Assembly: GCF_902686445.1 (NCBI RefSeq) | Contig: NC_062219.1 | Location: 43,613,056 to 43,677,055, forward strand | DNA: 64,000 nucleotides | Direction: 5' to 3' | DNA from: Sciurus carolinensis | Taxonomy: Eukaryota; Chordata; Mammalia; Rodentia; Sciuridae | Shown: one piece after another, positions 11,003 to 22,712 of the stretch | Layout of the letters: each line of letters begins with the position of its first letter | Position numbering within the stretch: the stretch's first letter is position 1 | Notes under the pieces: generated by a model | What the model was told of the DNA's origin: nothing | The model's database searches: none | The model's input: only the letters and a program-made list of their open reading frames with translations | Program-made: the position numbers and the translations under genes

Positions 11003-12443
11003 TATTTTATTTAATTTTTTTAAAGTTTTATTTATTCTAATTAGTTGTACATGACAATAAAACACATTTATACATTTTAATAGCTCATACATAAATGGAG
11101 TGTAATCTCTCATTTTTTTGATTATACGTATTATAGGATCACATCAGTTATTCAGTCATATATGAACATGAGGTAATAATGTCTGTTTTACTCTACTATC
11201 ATTCCTAGCTCCATACCCCTTCCCCTCCCTTCACTCCCCTCTACCTAATATAAAGTAACTCTATTCTTCCCTATCCCCCACTTATTGTGAATTAGCATCT
11301 GCATATCAGAGAAAACATTTAACCTTTGGTTTTTTGGATTTGGTTTATTTCACTTAGCATGATATCCTCTAACTAAATCCATTTACCAGCAAATGCCAGA
11401 ATTTCATTCTTCTTAAAACTGAGTACTATTCCATAATACATATATATATTTATCACATTTTCTTTATCCATTCATCTGTTGAAGGGCATCTAGGTTGGTT
11501 CCATAGTTTAGCTATTGTAAATTGAGCTGCTATAAATATTGATGTGGCTGTGTCACTGTAGTATTTTGATTTCAAGTCCTTTGGGTATAAACCAAGGAGT
11601 GGGATAACTGGGTCAAATGATGGTTCCATTCCAAGTTTTCTGAGGAATCTCCATACTGCTTTCCATAATGGTTGCACCAATTTGCATTCCAGTAATGTAT
11701 AAGGGTACTCTTTCGCCCACGTCCTTGCCAATATTCATTGTTGCTTGTATTCTTGATAATTCATTCTGATTTGAGTGAGATGAAATCTTAGAGTAGTTTT
11801 TATTTGCACTTCTCTAATTGCTAGAGAGGAACATTTTTCATACATTTGTTGATCAATTGTATTTCTTTTTCTGTGAAGTGTCTGTTCAATTCCTTAGCCC
11901 ACTTGTTGACTGTTTTTTTTTTTTTTTTTTTGGTGTAAAGTTTTTGAGTTCTTTATACATCCTATAGATTAATACTTTATCTGAGGTGCATGTGGTAAAG
12001 ATTTTCTCCCAATCTGTAGACTCTCTCTTCACATTATTGATTGTTTCTTTTGCTGAAAAGAAATTTTAGCTTGAGTCCATCCCATTTATTGATTCTTGAT
12101 TTAACTTCTTGAGTTTTAGGGGTCTTGTTAAGGAAGTCAGATCCTAGACTGACATGGTGAAGATTTGGGCCTATTCTTGCTTTATTATTAGGTTCAGGGT
12201 CTTTGTTCTAGTGCCTAAGTCTTTAATTCACTTTGAGTTGAGTTTCTATCAGGATGAGAGATAAGGGTTTAATTTCATTTTGTTACATGTGTTTTCCCAT
12301 TTTTCCCTGCACCATTTGTTAAATAAGCTATCTTTTCTCCAGGGAATGTTTTTGGCACTTTTGTCTAGTATGAGTTACCTATATTTATGTGGGTTTGTCT
12401 CTATGCTTTCTATTCTGTACCATTGGTCTACACGTCTATTTTA
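11003..12443 (-). mobile_element. L1 3' end, 5'-truncated, minus strand
   Basis: The element enters through a T-rich tail (about 11014-11023). A 3' untranslated region of the TAGTTGTACATGACA type follows, which differs from the elements at 4900 and 26927. ORF2 C-terminal coding comes next (best frame 11453-11731, [22 protein letters not shown]). It reaches a truncation near 12443. CTATTTTATTT occurs at 11002-11012 and 12436-12446 and may be the target duplication. Part of that match is also L1 sequence, so this is tentative. ORF2 is disrupted. Confidence 0.9.
11453..11731 (-). pseudogene. L1 ORF2 C-terminal remnant
   Basis: This 92-residue open stretch covers the segment after the Cys/His motif through [11 protein letters not shown] and PSTDEWIKK-type words shared with the other L1 copies. 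The second half of the Cys/His motif is altered here. Flanking frames hold many stops and no product is expected. Confidence 0.85.
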
Positions 12444-13049
12444 TTTTTAGTGTTTTCTTTTCTATGTGTTTTGATACTTATATTTCAAAACACCATGTGG
12501 AACACCATTAGGATGCATAATTTTTATGTTTTTATATATCACTTAGAGATAAATTTAATTAATAAAAAGAAATTCACCATGATTATATTAATATCATACA
12601 AACTTGATTCAGGAGAGATACATAACCAGAAATCAAAAGGGTTATCTCATAAGAATAAAGGCATAAATTAATTGAGATTGTAAAAATCATTATATCATGC
12701 ACCCAAAAAGAGATATTATAAAGCAAAGCTAGAAATGTAAGAATAGAGAAATTTGCAGTAATCAGCAATTCACCTCTCTCAATGATTGATAGAACAACCA
12801 TACAGAAAATAAGTAAGACTATAAAATACTTGAACAACACAATCCCCCAACTTTGTGTAACTGATTTTGAATATGACTTTTCCTATATATTCAGTTATGA
12901 AAATCAGTGTTGTAGAAGAAAAGAGACATATAATTGGAGAATATAAGGAAAAACTGGGCATTTGTATTTTTGAAGTTTGTTTAATTGATGTTAAATGTAT
13001 GTGATATAACATTTACTACCGAAGCCATTTTTAAAATCTATTAATCAGT
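12444..13049. other. Unassigned AT-rich sequence between two L1 fragments
   Basis: Short chance frames only. No repeat family recognised. Confidence 0.5.
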
Positions 13050-14160
13050 ATCATGAAGTCCATGCACATTACTTTGCTATTATCAACATCACATACATGT
13101 TTTATCTTCCCAAATTTAAACTGCACTTCTTAAGCAATTACTCTTCATTCACCTGAACACTCAGCTCCTGGCAACCTCCATTCTATTTTCTGTCTCCATG
13201 AATTCAATTAATCTAGGTAACTTTATATAAGAGAAATCATAATATCTGTTCTTTTTTGATTGACTTCTTTCACTTGGCGTGATGTCTTCTTTGGCTCATT
13301 CACATTGCAGCAGAATTTCCTTCCTTTATAAGGCTGATTAATATTGAATTGTATGTATGCATCATATTTTACTTATCCATTCATCTATTAACAAACATTT
13401 GGGTTGCTTCTAATTTTTGGCTACTCTGAGAAATTCTGTACATCTGTGTACAAATTTTTATTTAAATAACTACTTTCAATTCTTAAGATATTACCCTAGA
13501 AGCGAAATTCCTGAGTCATGATAATTCTATACTTTTTTTTTCAGGAACCACCAAACTGCTTTCTGTAGTAGCTCTAGAACTTTACATTTCCACCAACAGA
13601 GCAGAAGCATTTCAATTTCTCCATATCCTTGACCAAACTTGTCATTTTCTTTTTCTTTCTCCCTGTTTCACTCTTTCTTTATTTCTTTTTTCTCTCTCTT
13701 CCTTTCTTCTTTTGACAAGGATAATCTTAAGAAGTATGAAGTGATAATTCTCTATGATTCTGATTTACATTCTCCTAATGACTAGTTAAATTGACCATCT
13801 TTTCATATGTTTTTTGGCCAGTGTTGTAGCTTCTTTAGGGAAGTGTTTATTCAAGTCCTTTGTCTAATTTAAAAATCAGGTCGTTTGCATTTTGACTATT
13901 GATTGGTAGAAGTTCTTTATTTTTTCTGGATTTTAATCCTTTATCAAATATATGATTTGTAAACATTTCTCCTATTTTCTTTTTACTCTGTTGGTAGTGT
14001 CCTTTAATTCACAAAAATTCAAGTTTGATATAGTTCAACTTAACTATTTTTTTCTTTTGTTGCATTTGCTTTTGGAAACCTGTCCAAGAACTTATTGCCA
14101 AATCCAAATCTAATACTATGAAGTTTTTCCTCTATGTTTTCTCCTAAATGTCTTATTGTG
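13050..14160 (-). mobile_element. Ancient L1M-type 3' UTR and ORF2 end, minus strand
   Basis: The plus strand reads words typical of a reversed old L1. Examples are CACTTGGCGTGATGTC (13271), TTATCCATTCATCTATTAACA (13373), CTTTTCATATGTTTTTTGGCC (13799) and TTTATCAAATATATGATTTG (13940). The first 200 bp (CTCAGCTCCTGGCAACCTCC) match the old L1 3' untranslated region. It is strongly diverged, with no open frame. Confidence 0.75.
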
Positions 14161-14222
14161 GCATTGTATAATTGGAGATATCACTATAAACTTGAGTTTA
14201 TCACTATATAAACACATATAAA

Positions 14223-14247
14223 TGTGTGTGTGTGAGAGAGAGAGAGT

Positions 14248-14282
<35 letters not shown>
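14223..14282. repeat. (TG)n/(GA)n microsatellite
   Basis: TG repeats run into an imperfect GA array over about 60 bp. Confidence 0.95.
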
Positions 14283-15840
14283 TTAGTTTATGTGTTTCTG
14301 TCCACTAAAAGGGCCTGAAAGATATAACACCTCAGAGAAGTATGTGTAGTTGGTACCAGAACTTAGTTTCCAAATAGCTTCTTCTACTAAGCAGACGCTG
14401 AGATGAGCAAAATGGGCAAGTATAGATTTGGGCAGCAAAACTAAGTGAGTGAGTCTAAGTTATCTTATGTCAGAAGGCAAGGATTTCTTAAAGGCTAATA
14501 GGCCCATAACAAAGGGACATAGGATTCAGCTTGAAAATATGGCCACTAGCAAAATTTGTGATGTTTGTGTATCAAAAAATAGTATTTGTCTTATAAGCAA
14601 AAAACACCAATATATGGAAAAGGAAAGGCAGAATTTGAAATTAATTATTTTTGCAAATCCCAACACATAACTGTTTCATGAAAGAATTAACAATATTTAT
14701 TTATTAACTTTTTCGTGTTGGGAAGAGAATTATTATAAAAAATATCAATTAATTACAAAAATAAACTTTACAATGGTAATATTCCTCTGCTACCACCTTG
14801 GTGAAGTGATCAAACCTAGCATCACTACCCATGATACAACTAGAAGTTTCCCACTTCCTCAATAAGAAGTATAAATCATCATCTGAATATCCTCACCACA
14901 GATATTAGAATAAGAAAAAAATAATGCAGCTTATGAGATATTCTCAAAGATATCTTACCAGAACTCTTCACAAATTCCATAATATAGGAAAAAGTGGTAT
15001 AGAATTTAGGCTAAGATTAAAAGAAATTAAAAATACATAATAGCTAAATGCAGAGAGTGATGTTTCATGGTTTCCTGAACATAAAGGAAAATATACCATA
15101 CCTTTAAATATGAACAATAGAACAAATTTATGATTGAGGTAATACTTTTAGAAGCAATAGTTGCCAATGTGTTATGAAGGAGGATATCCTGCTTATTAGG
15201 AGTTGAATGTTGAACTATTTAGAGAAGTGTCATGATTTGTGAGACTTTTAGATGGTTTAGAAAAAAAAATTAGAAAGTCAAATGTCATGTGTACAAAACT
15301 GTTCATTGTGCTATTTCTTCAAATTTTAAGTTTTAAAACTGATACAAAGTTGCAGAAAGAGGAAAAAGATACAAACTAATATAGCTAGCCCTGTTGCTCC
15401 CTTGGTGTGAAAACATGGGAAAACCACCCTGTCTCTCTTCTTCTGTGGCATGTCCACAATAGGAATGATAATGAAATCTACTCCATGGCATTGTGTTGTA
15501 AATGACATAATTCATGATAGATACAGAGATAGCACCTAAATGGTCATAGGTAAATATCTATTCATATCATTAGATTTGGTAGTATTGGCCATATTGGAGT
15601 TTTATTGGTTGGGGATTTATGAGTGATAATGCTTGAAAGTTAGTCATTTGAAATTGGTCTTTAATGCTATAAATATGGGATGACTACCAAACTCACAAGT
15701 ATAGAAAGAAAATATAACAGTGCAGAATTGATTTTACATATGTCTATAAATAAATTCCAGTGGCTCATATAAGATTGTCAGTGAAACACTAAGTCATTTT
15801 CCAACTAGCCAGCTAAGTACTCCTCATAATCTTAAAATGA
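14283..15840. other. Unassigned sequence, no gene recognised
   Basis: Frames at 14449-14670 (plus) and 15326-15515 (minus) are short and resemble nothing I recognise. No repeat family was recognised. Confidence 0.45.
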
Positions 15841-16250
15841 AATTTAATAATATGAGCGGTGAAACCATCACCACTGCCTTCTCGGAATCCATCAGGAACA
15901 GAAGGCGCTGTCAGCAACTTAAGAAACTACTTGCAAAAATGACCCCACTAGAGACCTTGGAGCCAAAGGGTAATTAAATTTGGGCTCTGAGCCACATGTG
16001 AAAAGTCTGTTTTATCCTTTTAATTAATGACTACATTACTACCCCATCCTGCTGCAGTATGAGACCCTGGCAGAATTAGCACCACTATAAACCACATTAA
16101 GGCAAGTTTCCATGAGCAGCATGGCTAACACATAGTTAGTTTAACTTTATGAGGCCATAAATAGAGACCATAACATTGTAACATTGTTGAGTATCAACAT
16201 CGACATTTTCACTGTAGAGCAAGGAAGCAGTTAACAAAACAGGTATTTAC
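15841..16250. other. Conserved-looking single-copy block with a 41-codon ATG frame
   Basis: This block is richer in G+C than its surroundings. At 15852-15977 there is an ATG frame of 41 codons ending in TAA. It reads MSGETITTAFSES at its start and a Lys/Arg-rich middle. The last codons overlap GGGTAATTAA, which could also be a splice donor. TTTTAATTAATGACTA (16018-16033) is a homeodomain-type AT core. It could be a conserved non-coding element, a decayed exon or chance. I do not recognise the peptide. Confidence 0.3.
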
Positions 16251-16430
16251 AGCGGCCTTGGAAGAGCTTCAGTCCCAAAGACGGTGATAACTGAGGGAGC
16301 TTTGTGTCATACACCACCTATTTTCTATTGCATGGATTCTGGGCAATTTAAATTTATGTTGCATAAAATGTGTCCATGCAAAATTAGCTTTTTCATTATT
16401 ACAGGGGTGAGGAGGGGAGAGAGGGAGGGG

Positions 16431-16431
16431 T

Positions 16432-16495
<64 letters not shown>
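16431..16495. repeat. (GA)n microsatellite
   Basis: About 30 GA units with one AAAG interruption, preceded by a purine-rich GAGGGG stretch from 16405. Confidence 0.97.
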
Positions 16496-16497
<2 letters not shown>

Positions 16498-16499
16498 AG

Positions 16500-17588
16500 A
16501 TTCTGGGGTATCTGTAAACATTTCCTTTTTAGTATTTTCATTTGATTCAAAACCATTTACCTTAGCATAGAGAGAGGCTTCAGCATTACCTCAATGTACA
16601 CCATTGACTATTATGTGTATTATTGTCTTGTTTTGGTTTGTTAGGTTGGTTGGGATTTGCTCCTCTTATGCATACTCTACCCAATTAACTCATGCAAATC
16701 TGGAGCATTATTTGTTGCTTTATCAATCAAGTTTGCTCAAAATTTCAGTGTTATCTTTGAGTTTTCAGCTTAAGAGACAAAAGCTTAGAAAGGTATTTCA
16801 CACCAAAAAAAAAAATGAGAATGTACAGTCGATTCTGTACATTCATTTCATGCTTGTTTGAAAATCATACATCTCTTTCAATATGATTGATAGAGTAGGA
16901 AACAATTTAAGCATTACCCAGTTTTCATTTTTGTATGTACCATTTCATCCAGAGGGCAACTTTGGATGAAAGCAGAAACCTTCAACCAGCCGAACGGATC
17001 TACATAAGAGAACACAAAATGCACACATCTTGAGCAACTACCAGTACCTCAGTTCATCACCCAGAAAGGGTTTTTGTGTGTTTTTGTGTATGCATGTATG
17101 TGAGCATTAGAATGGAATAGAATAGAACATGTATGATGCTCATTTGAAGGTCATCATAATGTTTAGACAGACACTGGAGATAGGGAAGAAATTTCAAATG
17201 GATGGAAGTAAAGGTTCAGAAATATTATGGGGAATGAGCCCAGATTACACAGGAGAGTTTAGCCTTCTATAGGAATAAGGTATTTCATTCATTATGACAG
17301 GGAAGGTGGATGGGTAGGACCCAGGATGACTCGCCATCCCAGTAGAGGTAAATATGGTGATGTAACTTGTTTTGCATCTTCAACTATCATTACAGAATTG
17401 AAGTCTGAGTTGTCTGCAGAGAATCAGGGGAAGAAGGTGGAGTCAGTAGTTTGATGAAAGGAACAGGTCTGAAACTTTGAAATGATAATTAACAGGGACA
17501 ATGTAGTGAGCTTGTTGTGCAGTGCCCAGCTGAGAATTCATGGTGAACTCATGGTGATATAAATATGCTGTTCTATCATCTTTATTTC

Positions 17589-17591
<3 letters not shown>
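16500..17591. other. Unassigned sequence
   Basis: No coding frame or repeat family was recognised. A short frame at 16604-16861 is Leu/Ser-rich and unremarkable. Confidence 0.45.
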
Positions 17592-17648
<57 letters not shown>

Positions 17649-17730
17649 ACACTCACATATATATGTATATATATACACACACACATTTATTAAACATATA
17701 TATATATTAGACATATATACATATATTAAA
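17592..17730. repeat. Compound (AT)n(AC)n microsatellite
   Basis: About 19 AT units (17592-17630) run into AC repeats (17631-17648). Degraded AT/AC blocks continue to about 17730. Confidence 0.97.
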
Positions 17731-18480
17731 CATTTCCCATGTCATTAAATATTATATTCTGACATTATATTTGGGGGCTGCATGTAATTCATTTAACTGA
17801 AACTATTGCTGGCAATTTAAGTTATCCTCCAAATTCTCTGTCATTACCAGTTAGAGAAATATCTTGCAACTTTACCTTTAAACTAATACAAAATAATTTT
17901 ATTAGGATAAATTCTAAAAATACAAGGGCAGTATCCAACATCATAATGAAACTTGCATTTTTGACAAACACAGATTTTTAAAAACATTAATTATTGATAT
18001 TTTAAAAACGCTTTTTAAAAATAATATTTCTGAGTTCATAATGAAAACAATAATTTCTTGTCCCCAATTTTCCTCAGTTCACACTTCCTAAACAAAAGAA
18101 TTTCTTCTGCTGTTTTTTCTTATGTTCCTAGTATGTCCTCCCATATTTATGTTATTCTGTGCTGTTCTATATGGAAACTTCAATTTTAGACATTACATAT
18201 AACTTCTTAAAAACACAAAATAATAATCTGACTTTCACATCACATCTCACTTCTGCACATATGCTTGTCTACATCTCATTTATGAATACACACTTCTTAA
18301 ATCAATAATTAGCATTTAAATTATTAATAAAAGAAAATATTGCTTTTATTAACATATATTGTATAGTATGATTACTTGTCACTTTCCATGAAACTTTTTA
18401 TTTTTCTCCTAGCAGGAATAATAACTTCAGACACAATTTTCCCACTGAACATTTCTTTTCAATATGAATAAATACATTGA
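17731..18480. other. Unassigned AT-rich sequence
   Basis: Nothing recognised on either strand. Confidence 0.45.
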
Positions 18481-18985
18481 CTCATCTATTTGCACTCTTT
18501 CTTCTTTCTTTCCTTTTTCTTTTGTTCTAGCAATTTTCTTTTTGGCACCTCTGGCTCCCCCTTTGTTCAACTGCTCTCTTCACCTGATTCACAACTGAGG
18601 ACACTGGAATTCAGCATTCAGTGCAGGTCTTTGGACTTTGTCTTCAGGATGAGAAAAGTGGTCCTCCAGTTGTTTCAAGAAAAATGGTGTATGAGAAGAA
18701 AATATTTTGAGTTTGTGCATATCTGAAAATTCTACCCTTGCACTTGATCGATAGTTCATCTGGAATTCTTCTGCATAGTGTTCACAGAATTGCTTCCTTT
18801 TATAAATAAGTTTCAGTGGTGGTGTAGTAAATTCAGTTGTCATTCTGACTACAAAAATTTGACCTGTGAACTTTCCCACCTCTCTTTTTCTCTTTGGAAG
18901 ATTTTAGGATATTATTCTTCTCCAGAATTTTTTAAAACTTTACATTCTTGTCCTGAATTGTGCATCATCTGACATTTATTAGACT
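18481..18985 (-). other. Unrecognised block with a 96-codon minus-strand open frame
   Basis: The minus strand is open from 18879 to 18589 and starts at an ATG (MGKFTGQIFVV). Its composition is more protein-like than neighbouring chance frames, with mixed charged and aromatic residues (YKRKQFCEHYAEEFQ). The opposite strand is also open in parts (18490-18726, 18778-18972). I could not assign it to any family. It may be part of an old mammalian repeat, a decayed pseudogene, or chance. Confidence 0.25.
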
Positions 18986-19529
18986 AAGCAGTAGTAATTC
19001 CTTATATTGTGAATGTTTGATCCCTTAGTTTCCTGGTATTTTTTTAAACATTGAACTATTTTTGAACAATTTCCTTCTCTAAACTTCTTATATCTCCTCA
19101 TTTTGGAAGTCATTATAGGGAACACAAACAGGCAATTTTCCTTTTCTTTAGTTCTGCTCTTCATGAGTTTTTCAACATTTTCTTACTAATCTTTGAGTGC
19201 AATTTTTAGTTTGCAATCTTGAATTTTCCTTTTACTGCTCTAAATGTATCTTGCTTATTTCTTGCTTTATTTTCTTTCTTATATTTTTCCCAACTTCCTT
19301 CAGATTTCTTCTATTTGTTGTTGTTGTCATTTTGCTTGTTTTGGGTTGTTCTCTTAAAATTAGAGGATTTGCTGCAATACATAGTAATTCTATCCATCAT
19401 ATTTTAGACCAAATGCACTAGAAACATTTCTAGGGTATATTAGCCCAAGGTGTCGTGACATGGAGAAATTGTCTTGTGCAATTGATGGCAGAGGTCAGAT
19501 TTCTGATATTCAATTATTAAATAAATTCT
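18986..19529. other. Unassigned T-rich sequence
   Basis: No gene or family recognised. Short minus-strand frame at 18979-19164. Confidence 0.4.
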
Positions 19530-20620
19530 CTTTTATATCTTTTTGGTTTGTTTTTTATTCACTCCTCAATATTTGATCCTAATATCATGTTTTATTTTTG
19601 ACCAACTGATTATTAAGAATTACAATACGCTCTCTTAATTTTTCACAGTTCAATTTAGACTTCAATTTTTACCAATTCGCTTATCTATCCATCCATCTTC
19701 CTTCCTGCCTTCCTTCCTACCTTTCTTTTTTTCTTCCTTGTTTCTTCCTTCCTTTGTTCTCTCAGTACAGCACTCTTAAGACCATTGTTATACAGTATTC
19801 TGAGGTTCGTTATGTGATTCTTCTTTCTTGTGCTTTCTGCAACATGTCATTTGTTTATTTGTTTAGTTTAGTTTTTTTTTTCTGTTTTTAGCTCTTCACT
19901 TATTTTAGGATTTTAGGAATTTCACTATAATAGTATGAGTTTGACTGTCCATTTATATTTCTATGTGTTTAGATGTTTATGAATCTTTAGTTTTCTGTCT
20001 TTTATTAAGTTTGGGAAATTATCTCCTATTGTTCTTTCAAAAAATTCAACCCACTTTCTTTTCCATCTCCTCCTAGAACTCTAACTTAGGTGAGTAAAAC
20101 AGGTTGTTATTTTTCCACAGGACATCGAGGTTCTGTTACTATGTATTATTTCCTCTTTTCCACAATTTAAAAGTTCTAGTGTTCTCTTATCAATGTACCC
20201 AGATCTTCTGCTATTATTAATCTCTTGTTAAACCCATCCCATATTTTTTTTTAACTTTAGATTTTATTATTCATACTAGAACTTTAATTTGGTCCTTTAT
20301 TTTTCATTTTCTTCCAGCATTTTGAATTTATCATAAACAGGTCCTTTCTGTTCTTGCACATGCTTTTAAGAACACCTTAGTAACTGAAACATCTCCTCTT
20401 GGTCATCTCAGTGTAAGTCTCTAATAATTGCTTTTTACACTTTTTTTTTTACACTTCCTCTTTTAAAAAAATCTTGTTTATTTTGGATTGTATCTTATGC
20501 ATTATGAATTAGACATATAGAAAATCTATTTTCTTATGATTTCTAAATATTATTTGGTTTATTTTATTTTATTATTATTTTGGTATCAATTAATTTAGTT
20601 GAAGGCAGTCTCCAAATTCT
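19530..20620 (-). mobile_element. Possible ancient LINE fragment, minus strand
   Basis: Words such as TTGGGAAATTATCTCCTATTG (20010), GACATCGAGGTTCTGTTACT (20122) and TTTCATTTTCTTCCAGCATT (20301) resemble a sequence widely repeated in mammalian genomes. I cannot name the family with confidence. A pyrimidine-rich TTCC tract is embedded at 19682-19756. Confidence 0.3.
19682..19756. repeat. Imperfect (TTCC)n pyrimidine tract
   Basis: CATCCATC followed by degenerate CTTCCTTCC units over about 75 bp. Confidence 0.85.
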
Positions 20621-21289
20621 TCCTCCCTTATGGTGAGCACCAGTTAAAACTCCTTTTAGCTCTTTACCCTTAGTGGGATGCTTTGAGTTCACTCCATTTA
20701 TACGTAATCAGGAATTTACTATTTATTTATTCAGAGTTTATGAGCATAATATTAGATTCTCTCTTTGTGCCTTTCTCTTTAGTTTGTACATTTATCAATT
20801 CCCTGCTGCTGCGTTGTCCTTAAATTCTGTCTTGATTTCTCAATGAAATAAGTGATTGGTGTTCTTTCTGACTTTTGGCTATCCCTCTAAGGCTTGGAAT
20901 GGGAAGTATTTTCTTACACAAACCTTGAACAGTAACATGTAGTTTCTTTCGGTTATTGTTCATACTTCAATACTTTAGTAAAATTGATGTTTTTAAAATT
21001 TTGCTCAGATTTTACCATCTGTAGGAGCACTGATATGATATAAAGTACTTCAACTTTACCAGGAGTGAAATGTTCCAATTTCAATGTAAATAGTATTATA
21101 TATATCTTAGTCTTCAAACTTAAAACTTGCATTTTGCTTCTTTTGTTTTGGTCTTTGGTCATGACCACCATCTCATATAATCTATTCAAAAGTTATGTCA
21201 TCTCTATCCCCAAATCATGTGTTTTATTTGATCACAATATTTCTTTTATTATGTCCTAAACTATCTCCTCAACTATCATCATCTCTTGT
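20621..21289. other. Unassigned AT-rich sequence
   Basis: Possible continuation of diverged LINE sequence on either side. No gene recognised. Confidence 0.4.
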
Positions 21290-21775
21290 TCTTACTGACA
21301 CAACAGCTTTTCAATAGGTGTCATTGCTTCCATTCTTTACTTTACTATAGTCTGATCATGTCTATTAGTCAGAATAATCTTCAAAACACATAAATCACAT
21401 TATATCATCTTTATGTTTGAACCCTGTATTAGTTGTCCTCGACAATCAAGTAAAACTCAATGTCTACACCAGAGTTTTCAAAAATTCTTTATAGAATCCA
21501 GCGCCATGAATCTCTTTATCTCAATTTCTAACTCCTTCCATTTCCATCTTTATGCTCCTATTGGAATATTTTCCTATGTATCACATTTAGTCGATTTATA
21601 CCTAACTCAGAATCCTTGTTTTTTCTCTACTGTCTACCTGGAAGTCTTCCACAAATCCTTAAGTGGCAGTCTCTCTTTATTCCTTCCTTTGATCTCAGCA
21701 AAACCTTCTCCTAAGTACCCTGGTGAAGGTAGACACCTAGACCCTGTTTCTCCAATTTCATTTCTATTTTAACTT
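21290..21775 (+). mobile_element. L2 LINE 3' fragment
   Basis: The sequence follows the mammalian L2 3' region in order. Words include CATTGCTTCCATTC, TAGTCTGATCATGTCTA, GAATCTCTTTATCTCAATTTC, TTTATGCTCCTATTGGAATA and TGGAAGTCTTCCACAAATCC. The 119-codon open stretch at 21413-21772 is L2 sequence in this orientation and not a host gene. Confidence 0.7.
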
Positions 21776-22580
21776 TTAAACTCAGGAGTAATTTTCTGGC
21801 TTGTTTTCTTGTTTATTTTGTATGTTTATTTTGATGTATACATATATGAATTACATATTTGTCTTTAGTTTATAGAAGATAACCTTAATATTTGGTGGGT
21901 CCTTCATAGAGACTTGTTTAATTAATTGCTGCCAAACTGATGTTATAGTAATTAAAAATTCTCATGAATATTGGTTAATTTTGGTAAATACTTTGGTATT
22001 TTAAGCTGTTCAAAAAAATCATGTTGTTTAAGAGATATAAGTACTATATTATTTATTTTTTATTATGGTTACAACTTCATAGGGGAGTACATTAAAACAA
22101 ATTGTAGTTAGTTGATATAATTCCATGTTAAAGTGATCATATCTAGATTTTATATTCATAGAATGCATCTTGGAGTTTTGTTTACTTTGTTTTACTATTT
22201 TTTTTATCAACAAATTTTGGGATTCTAAATTTCTGCTTTTTAAATAGAATAAAAATTGTTTTACATATATCCTCATGTGGTAATATCAGATGTCCCTAGA
22301 AATTGGTGTAGCAGAGTCTCTTTGTTTGAAGGCAGTTCTTAAACCAAGAGAAAGCAAAAATCGTTATTAAAATTCTCCAACAATTATCATAATGTGTATA
22401 AATAGTTACCTTCCCTTTTTAAGCAAAAAGTATTTCATTTAAACAGCAATTATCTTGGGATTTCTTTGTGAGAAAATCATGAGGATATAAATTCCACAGG
22501 CTAATTAAAATTTAAAATATTGGAGACAGCATATATTCTTTTTCTAAATAGAAAATAATTGGCATAATATAATTGACTTA
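21776..22580. other. Unassigned AT-rich sequence
   Basis: Nothing recognised. Confidence 0.45.
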
Positions 22581-22597
22581 CCTAGTTTATAATTTTT
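22581..22597. repeat. Target-site duplication of SINE, left copy
   Basis: CCTAGTTTATAATTTTT here and CCTAGTTTCTAATTTTT at 22696-22712 match at 16 of 17 positions and bracket the SINE. Confidence 0.9.
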
Positions 22598-22695
22598 TTT
22601 TCTTTCTTTTTTTTTTTTTTTGTGGTGCTGGGGATTGAACCCCAGGCCTTGTGTTTGCAAGGCAAGCACGCTACCAACTGAGCTATATCCCCGGC
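22597..22695 (-). mobile_element. ID-type SINE (second body type), minus strand
   Basis: Read on the minus strand it starts GGGCCGGGGATATAGCTCAG. It has an A box (TAGCTCAGTTGG) and a B-box-like GGTTCAATCCCCAGCACCAC, then a long A tail (poly-T on plus, 22593-22621). The body differs from the 9964 copy (TTGCAAACACAAGG versus the TAGCATG..GAGG type). The near-perfect duplication suggests a fairly recent insertion. Confidence 0.93.
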
Positions 22696-22712
22696 CCTAG
22701 TTTCTAATTTTT

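Noticed and set aside
14223..16495. CRISPR-like arrays at the GA repeats
   Set aside because: Simple dinucleotide repeats with no spacers, in a mammalian genome.
21413..21772. 119-codon plus-strand frame as a host protein
   Set aside because: The DNA follows the 3' part of L2 and the frame is incidental.
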